A DNA stretch of 64,000 nt from NCBI RefSeq assembly GCF_000263635.1, contig NZ_ADEV01000004.1, forward strand, positions 248,001 to 312,000, read 5' to 3'. Positions 53,795 through 63,484 of this stretch are shown here, piece after piece. Origin of the DNA: Gardnerella greenwoodii 00703Dmash. GTDB taxonomy: Bacteria > Actinomycetota > Actinomycetes > Actinomycetales > Bifidobacteriaceae. The notes beneath the pieces were generated by a model that was not told the origin of the DNA, did not search any database, and worked only from the letters and a program-made list of their open reading frames with translations. The first letter of the stretch is position 1; every line of letters begins with the position of its first letter. Position numbers and translations under genes: made by a program.

Positions 53795-55075
53795 ATGACT
53801 ATGCAAGCATCATCTACTACGTCTACCGCAAATCCAACTTTCGCAGATCTTACAACAATTGGTGTTGGTGGCAAAATTACTCGCTTCGTAGAGCCAAAAA
53901 CGCGCGTTGCTGTTATTGAAGCTGTTGAAGATGCAGATGAGGCTAATCTTCCGCTGTGTGTAATCGGCGGCGGATCTAATATGCTGGTTTCAGATCTTAA
54001 CTTTAATGGTGTGGTTGTGCGCGATGCTCGTCGCACTATTAACGTTCTCGATGAAGCAGCACCAGCAGAAGATGGCGTTGATGCCAAAACTGGAGCGAAT
54101 ATTGTACATGTGAATGCAGAGGCGGGCTGCAATTGGGATGATTTTGTAACTCACGCTATTGAGCTCGGTTTAGAGGGCGTGGAAGGTCTTTCTGGAATAC
54201 CTGGCACTGTTGGCGCTTGTGTGGTTCAAAATATTGGCGCGTATGGCCAGGAAGTTTCTCAAAGCGTTACTTCTGTAGAAGTTTGGGATCGTAAAAATAA
54301 AGTAACGCTTGAATTGTCAAAAGATCAGTTGCATTTTGGGTATCGTACTTCTGCTCTTAAACAAAGCATGTACGCTTCTGCAGGAGTTCCAGGCGATTCG
54401 TATTTTCCTACTCCTCGTTACGTTGTGCTTTCTGTTACTTTTTGTTTGAAGCATAGTGATACAGGCGTTGTTGCTCATTCGCAATTGGCTCGCGCTTTGA
54501 AAGTTGAAGTAGGCGAGCGTATGAAAACTTCGGCAATTCGTCGTGAGGTTTTGCGTGTTAGAGCTTCTAAAGGCATGCTTGAAGATGCTTTGAGATACAA
54601 AAATCAGTGGATGTGCGGCACAAAAAGCGCTCAAGGCGTTGATTTTGCTTTGAAATTGCAAAATGAGGATTATGTTACTGGCGAATTTTTGCAAGGGGAT
54701 GATCCTTATAGCGACCGACATAGCTGTGGAAGTTTCTTTATGAATCCAGTAATGACAAAAGCTGAGGCTGATTTATTGCCTGAGGATGCTCCTCGTTTTG
54801 ATGCGCTTCTTCCGGACGGCTCTAAAGGTGTAAAAACTTCTGCAGCTTGGCTTATTGATCATGCCGGTTTTCATAAAGGATTTAGGCTTAGTGAAAACGG
54901 AGAAGTCTCTGCAGCAGGGCTTTCTTCTTTGCATACTTTAGCGTTGACGAATCGCAATAATGCTTCTTCTAGCGACGTGCTTTCTTTAGCTAAAACTGTT
55001 ATTGAAGGTGTGCGTAATAAGTTTGGCGTGACGCTTGTACCAGAACCTGTGCTTATAGGTCTTTCTGTAAACTAA
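53795..55075 (+). CDS. murB: UDP-N-acetylenolpyruvoylglucosamine reductase
   Basis: A 426-residue FAD enzyme that reduces the MurA product to UDP-MurNAc. The FAD-binding segments IGGGSNML and GLSGIPGTVGACVVQNIGAYGQE, the RASKGM segment, and the catalytic Ser motif CGSFFMNPV are present. It lacks the type II deletion, so it resembles type I MurB. The start is one of two close ATGs (53795, 53801). No mur gene is adjacent. Confidence 0.94.
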   Translation: MTMQASSTTSTANPTFADLTTIGVGGKITRFVEPKTRVAVIEAVEDADEANLPLCVIGGGSNMLVSDLNFNGVVVRDARRTINVLDEAAPAEDGVDAKTGANIVHVNAEAGCNWDDFVTHAIELGLEGVEGLSGIPGTVGACVVQNIGAYGQEVSQSVTSVEVWDRKNKVTLELSKDQLHFGYRTSALKQSMYASAGVPGDSYFPTPRYVVLSVTFCLKHSDTGVVAHSQLARALKVEVGERMKTSAIRREVLRVRASKGMLEDALRYKNQWMCGTKSAQGVDFALKLQNEDYVTGEFLQGDDPYSDRHSCGSFFMNPVMTKAEADLLPEDAPRFDALLPDGSKGVKTSAAWLIDHAGFHKGFRLSENGEVSAAGLSSLHTLALTNRNNASSSDVLSLAKTVIEGVRNKFGVTLVPEPVLIGLSVN

Positions 55076-55354
55076 AAATTTTACACTTATACAGGTGCTT
55101 ACACAGAAATATATAAAGTTATTTCGTAAAATTTCGTAAATAATAAAGGAACACACTGTAAAACTACCGTATAAGCAATGTTTTGTGTAATATTTACCTA
55201 CATTATCCGTATAAAAGTTTTGTTTAATACCATTTATTGTGATTTGGCAGAATTTTATATAGATTAAGTCGCAACAGTTTCGCGCAATTCGTTGATGCGT
55301 TGCTAATTGCGTCTAATACCTTTATACCTATACATCGACGAAAGTGCGTTTATT

Positions 55355-56983
55355 ATGCAAATATGGAGAAAAAAGTCTGTTGAACAGACTATCGCAGAGA
55401 CGATGGATGGTGATCGCCATCTTAAACGTACATTAAATGCGTGGGATCTGGCAGTTATGGGTGTTGCCGTTGCCGTTGGCGCCGGTATTTTCTCTGTCGG
55501 TGCTCAGGCTGCAGCATTTCACGCTGGTCCTGCTGTAATTATTAGCTTTATTATTGCAGGTGTTGTGTGCGGTTCTGCTGCAATGTGCTACGCAGAATTT
55601 GCTTCTATGATCCCAGTTGCTGGATCTGCTTATACATTCACATATACTACGGTAGGCGAGCTTGTTGCTTGGATTATTGGCTGGGATATGATCCTGGAAA
55701 TGCTGATGGCAGGCTCAGTAATTGCAAAGTATTGGGGTGTGTATCTTAACGATTTAATGAAGCTTTTCGGCTTGAATATGACCACCAGCTTTAAGCTAGG
55801 TGGTTTCTCTATTGACGTAGCTCCAATTATAATCGTTGCATTCTTTACAACTATGCTTGTTCTTGGAACTAAGCTTTCTGCACGTTTCGACGGCGCTTTA
55901 ACGATTTTGAAGATTGGTATTGTTCTGTTCGTGGTAGTTGTGGGCTTCTTCTACATTAAGGCTTCAAACTTTACGCCATTCGTTCCACCTGCAACTGACG
56001 TTGCCAACGTAAAAGGAATAGAAGTTTCTGGTGTTATGAGCCAGCCTTTGTGGCAGTGGGTAACCGGCATGCAGCCAGCCGTTTATGGCGTTCCTGGCAT
56101 TCTTTCCGGTGCAGCACTCGTGTTCTTCGCATTCATCGGTTTTGACGTTGTGGCAACCACGGCAGAAGAAACTAAGGATCCACATAAGAACATTCCACGA
56201 GGCATTGGCCTTGGTTTGTTAATTGTGACCACCCTTTACATCCTCGTTGCAGTCGTAACAACCGGTATGGTTTCCTACAAGGATTTGGCAAATCAGCCAT
56301 CTCCTTCGCTTTCCACAAGCTTCGAACTCGTGGGTGCAACTTGGGCTGCAAAGATTATTTCCCTCGGTATTGTTATTGGCTTAACAACCGTTGTTATGGT
56401 GCTTTTGCTTGGTCTTACGCGAATTATCTTCGCTGTTAGCCGCGATGGCTTGCTTCCACGTAGCTTCTCCAAGGTAAGTAAGCGTGGTATTCCTGCAAGG
56501 CTTCAGATTGTTTCCGGTATTGTTGTGGCAGTTGTTGCTTCCACTCTCGATATTGGCATTCTTTCCGACATGGTTAATATTGGTACGCTTTCTGCATTCC
56601 TGCTTGTTTCTGCAGGCGTTCCGATTATGCGTATGCGTAGGCCTGATTTGCACCGTTCGTTCAGCGTTCCGGGCAATCCGTGGCTTCCGCTGTTCGCAGC
56701 TCTTTCCACATTCTGGCTCATGCTTAACTTGTCTGTATTGACTTGGATTCGTTTTGCAGTGTGGCTGGCAATCGGTTTTGCTGTGTACTTCGGCTACTCT
56801 TACCGCAACTCTCTGCTTGGAAGGCAGTTGCGTAAAGCCAAGAAGCTCGGCGTGCCGGTTGAAACCTTGTTTGCTCAAGATGCTGCAGCTGCAGAAAAGG
56901 TAGCTGAAGGAGAAACTGAAGAGCAGGCTCGCGCAGAAGCTGAAGCTGAGGTAGCTGCTGCACCTCAGTCCGCATCTGAATAG
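55355..56983 (+). CDS. APC-superfamily amino-acid permease (cationic amino-acid transporter type)
   Basis: A 542-residue transporter with 12 or more membrane segments. The consensus GVAVAVGAGIFSVGAQAA in helix 1, YAEFASMIPVAGSAYTFTYTTVGELVAWIIGWDMILE and the FFAFIGFDVVATTAEETKDP segment are those of the YfnA/CAT group, usually importing basic or branched amino acids. A Glu/Ala-rich cytoplasmic tail follows. ATG 55355 fits the family start; the frame opens at 55307. The 280 bases upstream are AT-rich and show no gene. Confidence 0.9.
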   Translation: MQIWRKKSVEQTIAETMDGDRHLKRTLNAWDLAVMGVAVAVGAGIFSVGAQAAAFHAGPAVIISFIIAGVVCGSAAMCYAEFASMIPVAGSAYTFTYTTVGELVAWIIGWDMILEMLMAGSVIAKYWGVYLNDLMKLFGLNMTTSFKLGGFSIDVAPIIIVAFFTTMLVLGTKLSARFDGALTILKIGIVLFVVVVGFFYIKASNFTPFVPPATDVANVKGIEVSGVMSQPLWQWVTGMQPAVYGVPGILSGAALVFFAFIGFDVVATTAEETKDPHKNIPRGIGLGLLIVTTLYILVAVVTTGMVSYKDLANQPSPSLSTSFELVGATWAAKIISLGIVIGLTTVVMVLLLGLTRIIFAVSRDGLLPRSFSKVSKRGIPARLQIVSGIVVAVVASTLDIGILSDMVNIGTLSAFLLVSAGVPIMRMRRPDLHRSFSVPGNPWLPLFAALSTFWLMLNLSVLTWIRFAVWLAIGFAVYFGYSYRNSLLGRQLRKAKKLGVPVETLFAQDAAAAEKVAEGETEEQARAEAEAEVAAAPQSASE

Positions 56984-57050
56984 TTTGCAACTTAACAGTC
57001 TGCATCTTAGTAAAATAATCAAAAATTAATAGATTATTTAAGTAGCAAGA

Positions 57051-57086
57051 AGTCGGCATACGGTTAGATTCGCATGCCGACTTTTT
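57051..57086 (+). terminator. Terminator after the amino-acid permease
   Basis: AGTCGGCAT pairs with ATGCCGACT across a 14-base loop, followed by five T residues. Confidence 0.9.
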
Positions 57087-57116
57087 GTTATAGACTTTTC
57101 AAAAATGTTCTATAAT
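57086..57116 (+). promoter_or_regulatory. Candidate promoter of fdxA
   Basis: A consensus TATAAT lies at 57111-57116, 35 bases before the fdxA ATG. The -35 is weak: TTATAG at 57088 with 17-base spacing or TTGTTA at 57086 with 19. Confidence 0.55.
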
Positions 57117-57150
57117 AGAAAAGTTGCATAAAAACAGAAAGGAGGGCATT

Positions 57151-57483
57151 ATGCCATATGTAATTGCAGAGCCTTGCGTAGATGTAAAAGATAAAGCATG
57201 TGTAGACGAATGTCCTGTGGACTGTATTTATGAGGGCGATCGCACGCTTTATATTAACCCGAACGAGTGTGTTGATTGCGGAGCTTGCGAGCCAGCTTGC
57301 CCAGTAGAGGCTATTTTTTACGAGGATGATTTGCCAGAAGGCTGGGAATGGTATCGAGATGCTGCAGTTGATTATTTCGACAAGCTTGGCGATTTAGGCG
57401 GAGCTACAGATGCTGGAGCTTCCGGATGGGATGAAGAGCGCGTTGCGGCACTGCCTTCGCGTGCGGATAAAGCAGGTAATTAG
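57151..57483 (+). CDS. fdxA: 7Fe-8S-type ferredoxin
   Basis: A 110-residue soluble electron carrier. It starts MPYVIAEPCVDVKDKACV after AAAGGAGG. Two iron-sulfur motifs are visible: a CVDECPVDC region and CVDCGACEPACP. The C-terminal extension is that of actinobacterial FdxA. Partners could be redox enzymes of energy metabolism. dinB is convergent downstream. Confidence 0.94.
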   Translation: MPYVIAEPCVDVKDKACVDECPVDCIYEGDRTLYINPNECVDCGACEPACPVEAIFYEDDLPEGWEWYRDAAVDYFDKLGDLGGATDAGASGWDEERVAALPSRADKAGN

Positions 57484-57518
57484 CTATTTGCCAAATTATT
57501 GTTTAATGTGGCGCGAGT

Positions 57519-58829
57519 TTACAATCCAATGTGAGCTGCATCGTCGCCGTATTTTTTGCGAACAGCATCCAAAGCGTGCTCCGCGTGACGCAATCTAGTA
57601 TTTTTATTCATTGCAGAAATGCTGTTTTGTGCAGGATTTTTAGATTCGCGCGTATTTTCTTCCAGAATATCGTTTAATGAAGGCTGCAGAGAAACTTTAT
57701 TTGCTGGCACAAGATTATTAGCTGTAATACCAGCTAAGCGAACCGGACTTAAAAGCTTCGTGTTGTTGCCGCCAAGAATGTAATTATGAACAGTTGGATT
57801 AGCTTTAGAAAGCAAGTCAATAGCGTGCTTGTAAAACTCGTGCGTTGAATCAGTGGCATTTTGCAAAGTAGAAGATCTAGTAACATAATGCAAGTCGCTA
57901 AATCGTAGTTTTAGCGTTATAGTTCGCGCCATAAGCTTACGATTTCGCAAATGCTGAGTTACTTCGCTGCAGCATTGTTGCAGTAATTGTTGAACAGTTT
58001 GCTCACTAGTTGTGTCTGAATCTAAAGTTCGCTCGGTGCCAATAGATTTTTCTGGCGCTCTAGGTATTACAGTTCGCTCGTCAATGCCCCTAACAGACTG
58101 ATATATCATTCTTGCCATGCTTTGCGAGCCTGTTATGCGAGCAAGAGTTTTTTCATCAACATTTTTAAGTGATGTAACAGTAGATAATCCCCAGTCTTCA
58201 AGCTTATGTATTAAAGAAGGACCGATTCCTGGTATTGCGCGCAAAGGCATTATTGACACAAAATCTTCATTACATTTTTGCGGAATAAGAAGCATTCCAT
58301 TAGGTTTTGCGTTAGTTGAAGCCATTTTTGCAATAAGTTTATTGCTGGCAATGCCAACAGAGCACGTAATATGATATTTTTCAAATACTTCTTTTCGTAT
58401 CCAAGCTCCAATATTTACAGGCGACTTCCACTGTAATAAAGCCGATTTAACGTTCATGTAGCATTCGTCAACAGAAACTTTTTCGACTTGATTAGTCACA
58501 CGCAAAAAAATTTCTTCAAAAATACTTTTAGAAACGCTTGAATAGTAGGGTATGTCAACTGGCAAGAAAACTCCCTGCGGGCAAAGAGTTCTAGCCTTAA
58601 CAACAGGAATTGCGGAATTAACGCCATAAGCGCGAGCTTCGTAGCTTGCTGCAGAAACAACAGCACGATTTCCTGTGCCAATAATAAGAGGCTTTCCTTT
58701 AAGATCCGGGTGTCTTGCAACTTCTAAAGAAGCATAAAACGCATCCATATCAACATGAAGTATGTTACAGCCGGAGGTATCGTGACCCCAATCTCGTTTT
58801 GCTGCCTGAACTCTCGGTGCTGTACTCAT
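57519..58829 (-). CDS. dinB: DNA polymerase IV
   Basis: A 436-residue Y-family translesion polymerase. The metal-binding Asp is in HVDMDAFYASLE and the catalytic SVDE is in KVSVDECYMN; the helix-hairpin-helix LRAIPGIGPSLIHKLEDWG and the little-finger domain follow. The start is the ATG at 58829 (MSTAPRVQAAKRDWG); the upstream frame, though open for 50 codons, is not part of the family. A LexA-type box lies 11-26 bases upstream, so it should be induced by DNA damage. Confidence 0.94.
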   Translation of the reverse strand: MSTAPRVQAAKRDWGHDTSGCNILHVDMDAFYASLEVARHPDLKGKPLIIGTGNRAVVSAASYEARAYGVNSAIPVVKARTLCPQGVFLPVDIPYYSSVSKSIFEEIFLRVTNQVEKVSVDECYMNVKSALLQWKSPVNIGAWIRKEVFEKYHITCSVGIASNKLIAKMASTNAKPNGMLLIPQKCNEDFVSIMPLRAIPGIGPSLIHKLEDWGLSTVTSLKNVDEKTLARITGSQSMARMIYQSVRGIDERTVIPRAPEKSIGTERTLDSDTTSEQTVQQLLQQCCSEVTQHLRNRKLMARTITLKLRFSDLHYVTRSSTLQNATDSTHEFYKHAIDLLSKANPTVHNYILGGNNTKLLSPVRLAGITANNLVPANKVSLQPSLNDILEENTRESKNPAQNSISAMNKNTRLRHAEHALDAVRKKYGDDAAHIGL

Positions 58830-58839
58830 AAATTTATAA

Positions 58840-58855
58840 TAGAACAAACGTTCGA
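58840..58855 (-). promoter_or_regulatory. SOS (LexA) box upstream of dinB
   Basis: TAGAAC-AAAC-GTTCGA matches the actinobacterial LexA operator TCGAAC-N4-GTTCGA at 11 of 12 half-site positions. It sits in the 97-base gap between dinB and the divergent EamA gene. Confidence 0.85.
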
Positions 58856-58926
58856 TTTTATAGAAAAGAGTAATGTTTTTTGCAAAAAAGCGAATGTCGC
58901 CTATATATTCATGTAGGGTTGTTGCT

Positions 58927-59859
58927 ATGAAGCAATTTGTCGTAAATGTATTACACCGCATGCCAGTGTTGTTAATCATAGTTATTGAAGCTGCAATGGT
59001 GTATACGGCTACGTCTGTTGCAAAAGTTGCGTTTAGTCAGTTAGACCCACTTTATGCTGTGTGGTATCGCGTTGGTTTTATGACTTTGATGCTACTGGCT
59101 TGGCGAAGACCATTTTCGCGCGCAAAACGTAGCTTGTTGCCAAAAACTTTGCGTGAATGGGCTATTGTTATTGCGGTTGGAATTTCTTTAGTTGCTATGA
59201 ATACCATGTTTTATGTGGCAATTAGCTGCATGCCGGTGGGTGTGGCTGTAACTATAGAATTTATTGGCCCGTTGCTTGTTGCTGTTATTACTGGTCATGA
59301 ATGGCGTGAAAGAGTGGGTATGGTAATTGCTGTTTGCGGAATTGCTTTACTCGCAAGCGCTTCCATACATAGTGCAGTAAGTCCGCATTTTCTAATCGGT
59401 TTATGCGCTATTCTTGTTGGCGGCTTAATGTGGGGATTGTATATTGTTTCCGGACGAAAAATTGCAAAAGCTTCGCATGCTATTGACCGCGTAAGCGTTG
59501 CTGCTCTTATTGGCTGGCTTTTGCAATCTACAGTTCTTGCTGTTCCTGCAGTTAAGAATGTTATTTGGCCTAAAGCAGAAGCTACGTGGGCTTCCAGGCC
59601 TGGAGGATCCGTTGCTTTGCTTGCGTTGATGCTTGTGATTGCAGTTTGTGCTTCGTTCTTCCCGACTTTGCTGGATCAGGTTTTACTTAAGCGCGTTAGC
59701 TCTGCAAAATATTCTGTTATGCAAGCACTGTATCCTGCAATTGCTGTGGTTATTGGAATGGGATTTGGCGAGATTCCAACTCTAAGCGATGTTGCTGGTA
59801 TAGCTTTGGTTATGTGTGCTGTGGTAGTTACGTTCTCTGGCGACCATAATCCTGTTTAG
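58927..59859 (+). CDS. EamA/DMT-family transporter (RhtA-like)
   Basis: A 310-residue drug/metabolite transporter with ten membrane helices in two repeated EamA units. The pattern YAVWYRVGFMTLMLLAWRRPF and VAVTIEFIGPLLVAV in the first half and the YSVMQALYPAIAVVIGMGFGEIPT region in the second half fit RhtA-type amino-acid exporters. ATG 58927 is chosen; the frame opens at 58873. It is divergent from dinB, and the SOS box may affect both. Confidence 0.85.
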   Translation: MKQFVVNVLHRMPVLLIIVIEAAMVYTATSVAKVAFSQLDPLYAVWYRVGFMTLMLLAWRRPFSRAKRSLLPKTLREWAIVIAVGISLVAMNTMFYVAISCMPVGVAVTIEFIGPLLVAVITGHEWRERVGMVIAVCGIALLASASIHSAVSPHFLIGLCAILVGGLMWGLYIVSGRKIAKASHAIDRVSVAALIGWLLQSTVLAVPAVKNVIWPKAEATWASRPGGSVALLALMLVIAVCASFFPTLLDQVLLKRVSSAKYSVMQALYPAIAVVIGMGFGEIPTLSDVAGIALVMCAVVVTFSGDHNPV

Positions 59860-59957
59860 TGCTTTGATTGATTTTTAAGTGTGTCGTCGGGCTTGTTTAC
59901 AGTCCGTAAGAGGTGCTATAGTGTCAATCTGTTGCTAATTGTACGCAACAAATAATT

Positions 59958-60044
59958 GGAGTCATGCCTGAGTGGCCGATAGGGGCACCCTGCTAAGGTG
60001 TTAGTCGCGTAAGCGGCTCGAGAGTTCGAATCTCTCTGACTCCG
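59958..60044 (+). tRNA. tRNA-Ser (GCT)
   Basis: An 87-base class II tRNA: acceptor GGAGTCA/TGACTCC, anticodon GCT in CACCCTGCTAAGGTG, a long variable arm (GTCGCGTAAGCGGC), and T-arm around TTCGAAT. G is the discriminator, as expected for Ser. Confidence 0.94.
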
Positions 60045-60050
60045 CGGATT

Positions 60051-60088
60051 ACTCCGGACTGCTTTTTGCGGTTCGGAGTTTTTTGTTT
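60051..60088 (+). terminator. Terminator after tRNA-Ser
   Basis: ACTCCG pairs with CGGAGT with inner GC/GC pairs, followed by six T residues. Confidence 0.9.
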
Positions 60089-60387
60089 TTTAAAAATCTC
60101 CACGAGAAAAAATTGGGTAAGCTGCGGGTAAGAGGCGGGTAAGCGGCAAAAATTTAGGCAAGAAATTTAGGCAAGCAATTTAGGCAAGAGATTTAGGCAA
60201 AATTGTGGATTTGTGCATAACTTTTATTCAAATCTGACCTTTTAACCACAATACTAAAAAAATATTTACGCAAATCTTTTCTAAAGTCATAGTTGATGTC
60301 ATGAGCGCTTACTCTAGCGCTCAATGCAAATAGAAAATTATTCTCATAATTCGCTATTTGCTAAGGGTTGGGTTAAAGGAGATTTTT
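60089..60387. repeat. Minisatellite region (11-mer x3 and 13-mer x4) in a gene-free gap
   Basis: At 60115-60147 three 11-base units of GGGTAAGNNGC occur in tandem (GGGTAAGCTGC, GGGTAAGAGGC, GGGTAAGCGGC). Directly after, at 60150-60201, four 13-base units of AAATTTAGGCAAG occur (third and fourth slightly mutated). The remainder up to 60387 is AT-rich with AAAGGAG before the next gene. No gene or promoter was recognised. Confidence 0.85.
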
Positions 60388-63288
60388 ATGGAAACATATT
60401 TGGGGAAGCATACTAGTTTTAGTTGTGCAAATAAATTGCGAAACCTCATGAAACAAAAAAATATTCGCAAAATGTTGGCATTGTTTACTTCCGCAGTACT
60501 AGTTCCTTCGGTGCTTTGTTCGCAAATTGCTATGGGATCTGTCGATAAATTAACGGGTTATTATTACAAAAAGTCGAATACTGTTGAATGGCTAAGTGAA
60601 AGGCTTGCAAGGCTAAGGCTCGGTCCTGTTAGGGATAAGTGGGGAGGCAGAGAGAATTCTATTTTTTGCATGGAATCTTCCGTGTTTGTAGATTACCAAG
60701 GCGATATTAAGCAGATGAATGATAAAGATTATCGTATTGCTGCAAATATTATTAAAACGCACGTCAACCATGGCGATGATTTAACTCAGGCTGCTTTGGC
60801 GTTTATGATTCATAATCATTTTGATATTAATCAAGATAGATGGAAGGAGGCTGTTGAAAACGGATTTGTAGACGTTGAAACAGAAACTTTGAAAAATAAG
60901 GCAGATGAGTTGTGGCAGCAGGGTGTTAAAGAAACTCCGGTTAATGCTGTGATAAAAAATGATTACACTAAGGGCAAACGCGTTGGTGTAATGCATATTA
61001 GTCTGCAAAATTCTAATGGAGATTCTTTAGGTGGAGTTCCTATTAAAGTAAAAGCCTCAAATAATCTCATTAAATTTGCTAACGGGTCTGAATCTTTTGA
61101 AGGAAAATCTAAAAAAGAAGGTTTAGATATTACTTGGAACGCGCTTGATGCTGGAAATGCTCGAGTTGAGGTTTCTTTTAACGCTCCAAAAGCTGAACGT
61201 TTATTCTCTCCAAATGGTCAAGATGTGATTAGATCTTTTGAAAATACATGGTATCCACAAGATTTTCAGTTTAGTGTAGAAAAAACTTTCCAGCCGTTGC
61301 TTAAGTCGAAAATATCAAAGCATGAGCTGCGTGCGGGAGAGCAGGTAGATAGTACTGTAACTAGCGGTGTTGCAGGAAATGATTCTTGGCCAGAAAATGT
61401 TCGTCTTCGCGCGCAAGGCTACTATTTTGTAGGTTCTGCTGAAGATATTTTGCATATTCAACAGCGAAATAGTGGTGAATCTGCTAAAGAGTACTTGAAT
61501 CGCATGCGTTCTATGCCTAATTTGCGTCAAGTTGCTGCGGCAAAAGCTAATTTCTCTAATTCTGGCGAAACTATAACTGCAGTAGCAAAACGTGCTAATG
61601 GCGATATTACAGCCTCTGATCTTGATAAAGCAGAAGCTTATAAAGTAAATGATTTAGAAGCAGGATCGTTTGGCACATGGGTTTGGATTATTTCTCGCGA
61701 TGCTCAGAATAAATCTGACCGAGAGTTTTTGAAAGATGATGTTGTGCAGCTATTTGGTTCTACTGACACTACGGCTGTTCATCAAGCAACTGTAAGTTCA
61801 GACATTGTTGCTAAGCAGCAAACTGTTGGGCTTAATACGGAAATTGTTAATGAAATTACTGTAAGAGGTCTTCCTGAAACTTATGGATCTTTTAAGGGGA
61901 ATAACAGTTACGGCTTTAACGAAGATAAAAAAGCGCATATTCGCGTTTGGTGGGCTGGTGCTGGCACAGAAAATCCTACTAAAAAAGATAACGAAAACTA
62001 TATGCCTGGATCTAAAGGCGAGCCGTCCGCGCAAGAGCCAAAAGAAGATAGTCATCATCATTTGATTGCTAAGTGGGATGTTCCTGCAGTTAATGGCGTC
62101 TACAAGATTGGCAACGGAAATATTACGCTTAGACCTATTGCTGGAACTGATAGGTCTACTACTGAGCCGAAAGTTTTGGAAAATAACGTGCATATTCGTG
62201 CCGATAAGAATAGTGCTTCAGGCTGGTATGTGTTTGTGTACGATTTTCCTGGATCTTCGCGCGCTGTAGCTTATAAATCGGCGTACGACAATTTGTGGAG
62301 CCGCACGTATGTGGAACCAACTGCTTTGATTCATCCTGTATCTGTAACAACTAGAGTTAGTGACGATAAAGTGCAGGTTGGAGAAAAGTTCCATGACAAT
62401 GCTCGTATTACCGGTGACGTTCCAAAGGGAAGCTACGTAGTATTTAGCGCATATGCGTATGGTGACGATAATGCTAACGATAAAGCCAAGTCTTCTTCGC
62501 TAAAGTCTGATGCAGAAGGAAAAGGAAAGTCAAAGGCAAAAGCAAAGGCAAAAGCAACTGATGCGCCTCATGCTTCACCATCTGCCAACTCTGTAACATC
62601 TGCACAAAGCGATGAGATTATGCCTGAATCGCGCGTAAATATTACGGATAAGCAATCTGAAGATAGCAAGAAATCTCCAATTACCGTTAAATCTGCGGAT
62701 ATTACTTTGAATCACGACGGAATTGTTTATTGGAAGGCGGAAGTTTTCGATGCTCAAGGTCATCCTTTAGCTACTCATGTTTTGGGTGTAGAGGGTGAAA
62801 CTGTGCAGGTAATGGATAATTCTGCGCGCTCTTATGGAGATCAGAATCAGGATGATCAAGCTGATTTTGAGAATCAAGGTGTAAATGGCGAAAACGACAA
62901 AAGTGGTAAAGGCGGTGCAGATGGTAAGTCCGATGCAAATTCAAATTATCCAATTGATTTAAAGAATTTTGGTTTTGCGGATGGCAATAATGGGAATAAC
63001 GCTAAGAGTGGCAAAAGCAATACACAGTCTACTCCAAACAATTTGGATGAATTGTCGGATAACAGATTAGATAAAGATGATAGTGATGAAATAACAAATA
63101 CGAACCCATCTTCACTGGCTGTTACTGGCGTGTCTGATGCGACTGTAATGCTTCTTGCGCTAACAACGCTAACATTCGCTAGCGGAATGTTCCTAGGACG
63201 ATTTGTTGCTGTAATTCCTAGACACGGACGCAAATTCGACAACGCGCGTCACGGTTGTGCTCGTCAATTGAAACGTAGATTGGTGTAG
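60388..63288 (+). CDS. Large wall-anchored adhesin-like protein with possible thioester domain
   Basis: A 966-residue protein from ATG 60388, after AAAGGAG. A long signal peptide is followed by SIFCMESSVFV with Cys94 and LTQAALAFM with Gln134, reminiscent of the Cys and Gln that form thioester bonds in Gram-positive adhesins. Ig-like or SpaA-like repeats follow, including HPVSVTTRVSDDKVQVGEKF at about residue 655. A linker with KGKSKAKAKAKA and an Asp/Asn/Gly-rich region precede LAVTG, a hydrophobic helix and a basic tail, the layout of a sortase signal. Bifidobacterial surface proteins share this overall plan. Role in attachment is inferred; the thioester is speculative. Confidence 0.78.
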   Translation: METYLGKHTSFSCANKLRNLMKQKNIRKMLALFTSAVLVPSVLCSQIAMGSVDKLTGYYYKKSNTVEWLSERLARLRLGPVRDKWGGRENSIFCMESSVFVDYQGDIKQMNDKDYRIAANIIKTHVNHGDDLTQAALAFMIHNHFDINQDRWKEAVENGFVDVETETLKNKADELWQQGVKETPVNAVIKNDYTKGKRVGVMHISLQNSNGDSLGGVPIKVKASNNLIKFANGSESFEGKSKKEGLDITWNALDAGNARVEVSFNAPKAERLFSPNGQDVIRSFENTWYPQDFQFSVEKTFQPLLKSKISKHELRAGEQVDSTVTSGVAGNDSWPENVRLRAQGYYFVGSAEDILHIQQRNSGESAKEYLNRMRSMPNLRQVAAAKANFSNSGETITAVAKRANGDITASDLDKAEAYKVNDLEAGSFGTWVWIISRDAQNKSDREFLKDDVVQLFGSTDTTAVHQATVSSDIVAKQQTVGLNTEIVNEITVRGLPETYGSFKGNNSYGFNEDKKAHIRVWWAGAGTENPTKKDNENYMPGSKGEPSAQEPKEDSHHHLIAKWDVPAVNGVYKIGNGNITLRPIAGTDRSTTEPKVLENNVHIRADKNSASGWYVFVYDFPGSSRAVAYKSAYDNLWSRTYVEPTALIHPVSVTTRVSDDKVQVGEKFHDNARITGDVPKGSYVVFSAYAYGDDNANDKAKSSSLKSDAEGKGKSKAKAKAKATDAPHASPSANSVTSAQSDEIMPESRVNITDKQSEDSKKSPITVKSADITLNHDGIVYWKAEVFDAQGHPLATHVLGVEGETVQVMDNSARSYGDQNQDDQADFENQGVNGENDKSGKGGADGKSDANSNYPIDLKNFGFADGNNGNNAKSGKSNTQSTPNNLDELSDNRLDKDDSDEITNTNPSSLAVTGVSDATVMLLALTTLTFASGMFLGRFVAVIPRHGRKFDNARHGCARQLKRRLV

Positions 63289-63316
63289 TGCTTATTACTA
63301 GGAATATGCGGAATTT

Positions 63317-63370
63317 GGCGCGTTAATCTTATGAATTTTTCAAAAAATATGATTAGCGCGTCAATTTTTT
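63317..63370 (+). terminator. Terminator after the adhesin-like gene
   Basis: GGCGCGTTAATC pairs with GATTAGCGCGTC across a loop of about 22 bases, followed by a T-run. Confidence 0.8.
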
Positions 63371-63484
63371 GTTGTAATTGCTTTACAATTTGCGCATAAT
63401 ATGAGTAGTATGTCAACTTGTACTATGTTGAGTATGACGTTATGACATCTAGGTTACTGTGCTTTTATTGAAGAGGGAGCAGCA

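Noticed and set aside
57519..58979. A longer DinB starting 50 codons upstream
   Set aside because: The extra part has no family match and would contain the SOS box within the coding sequence.
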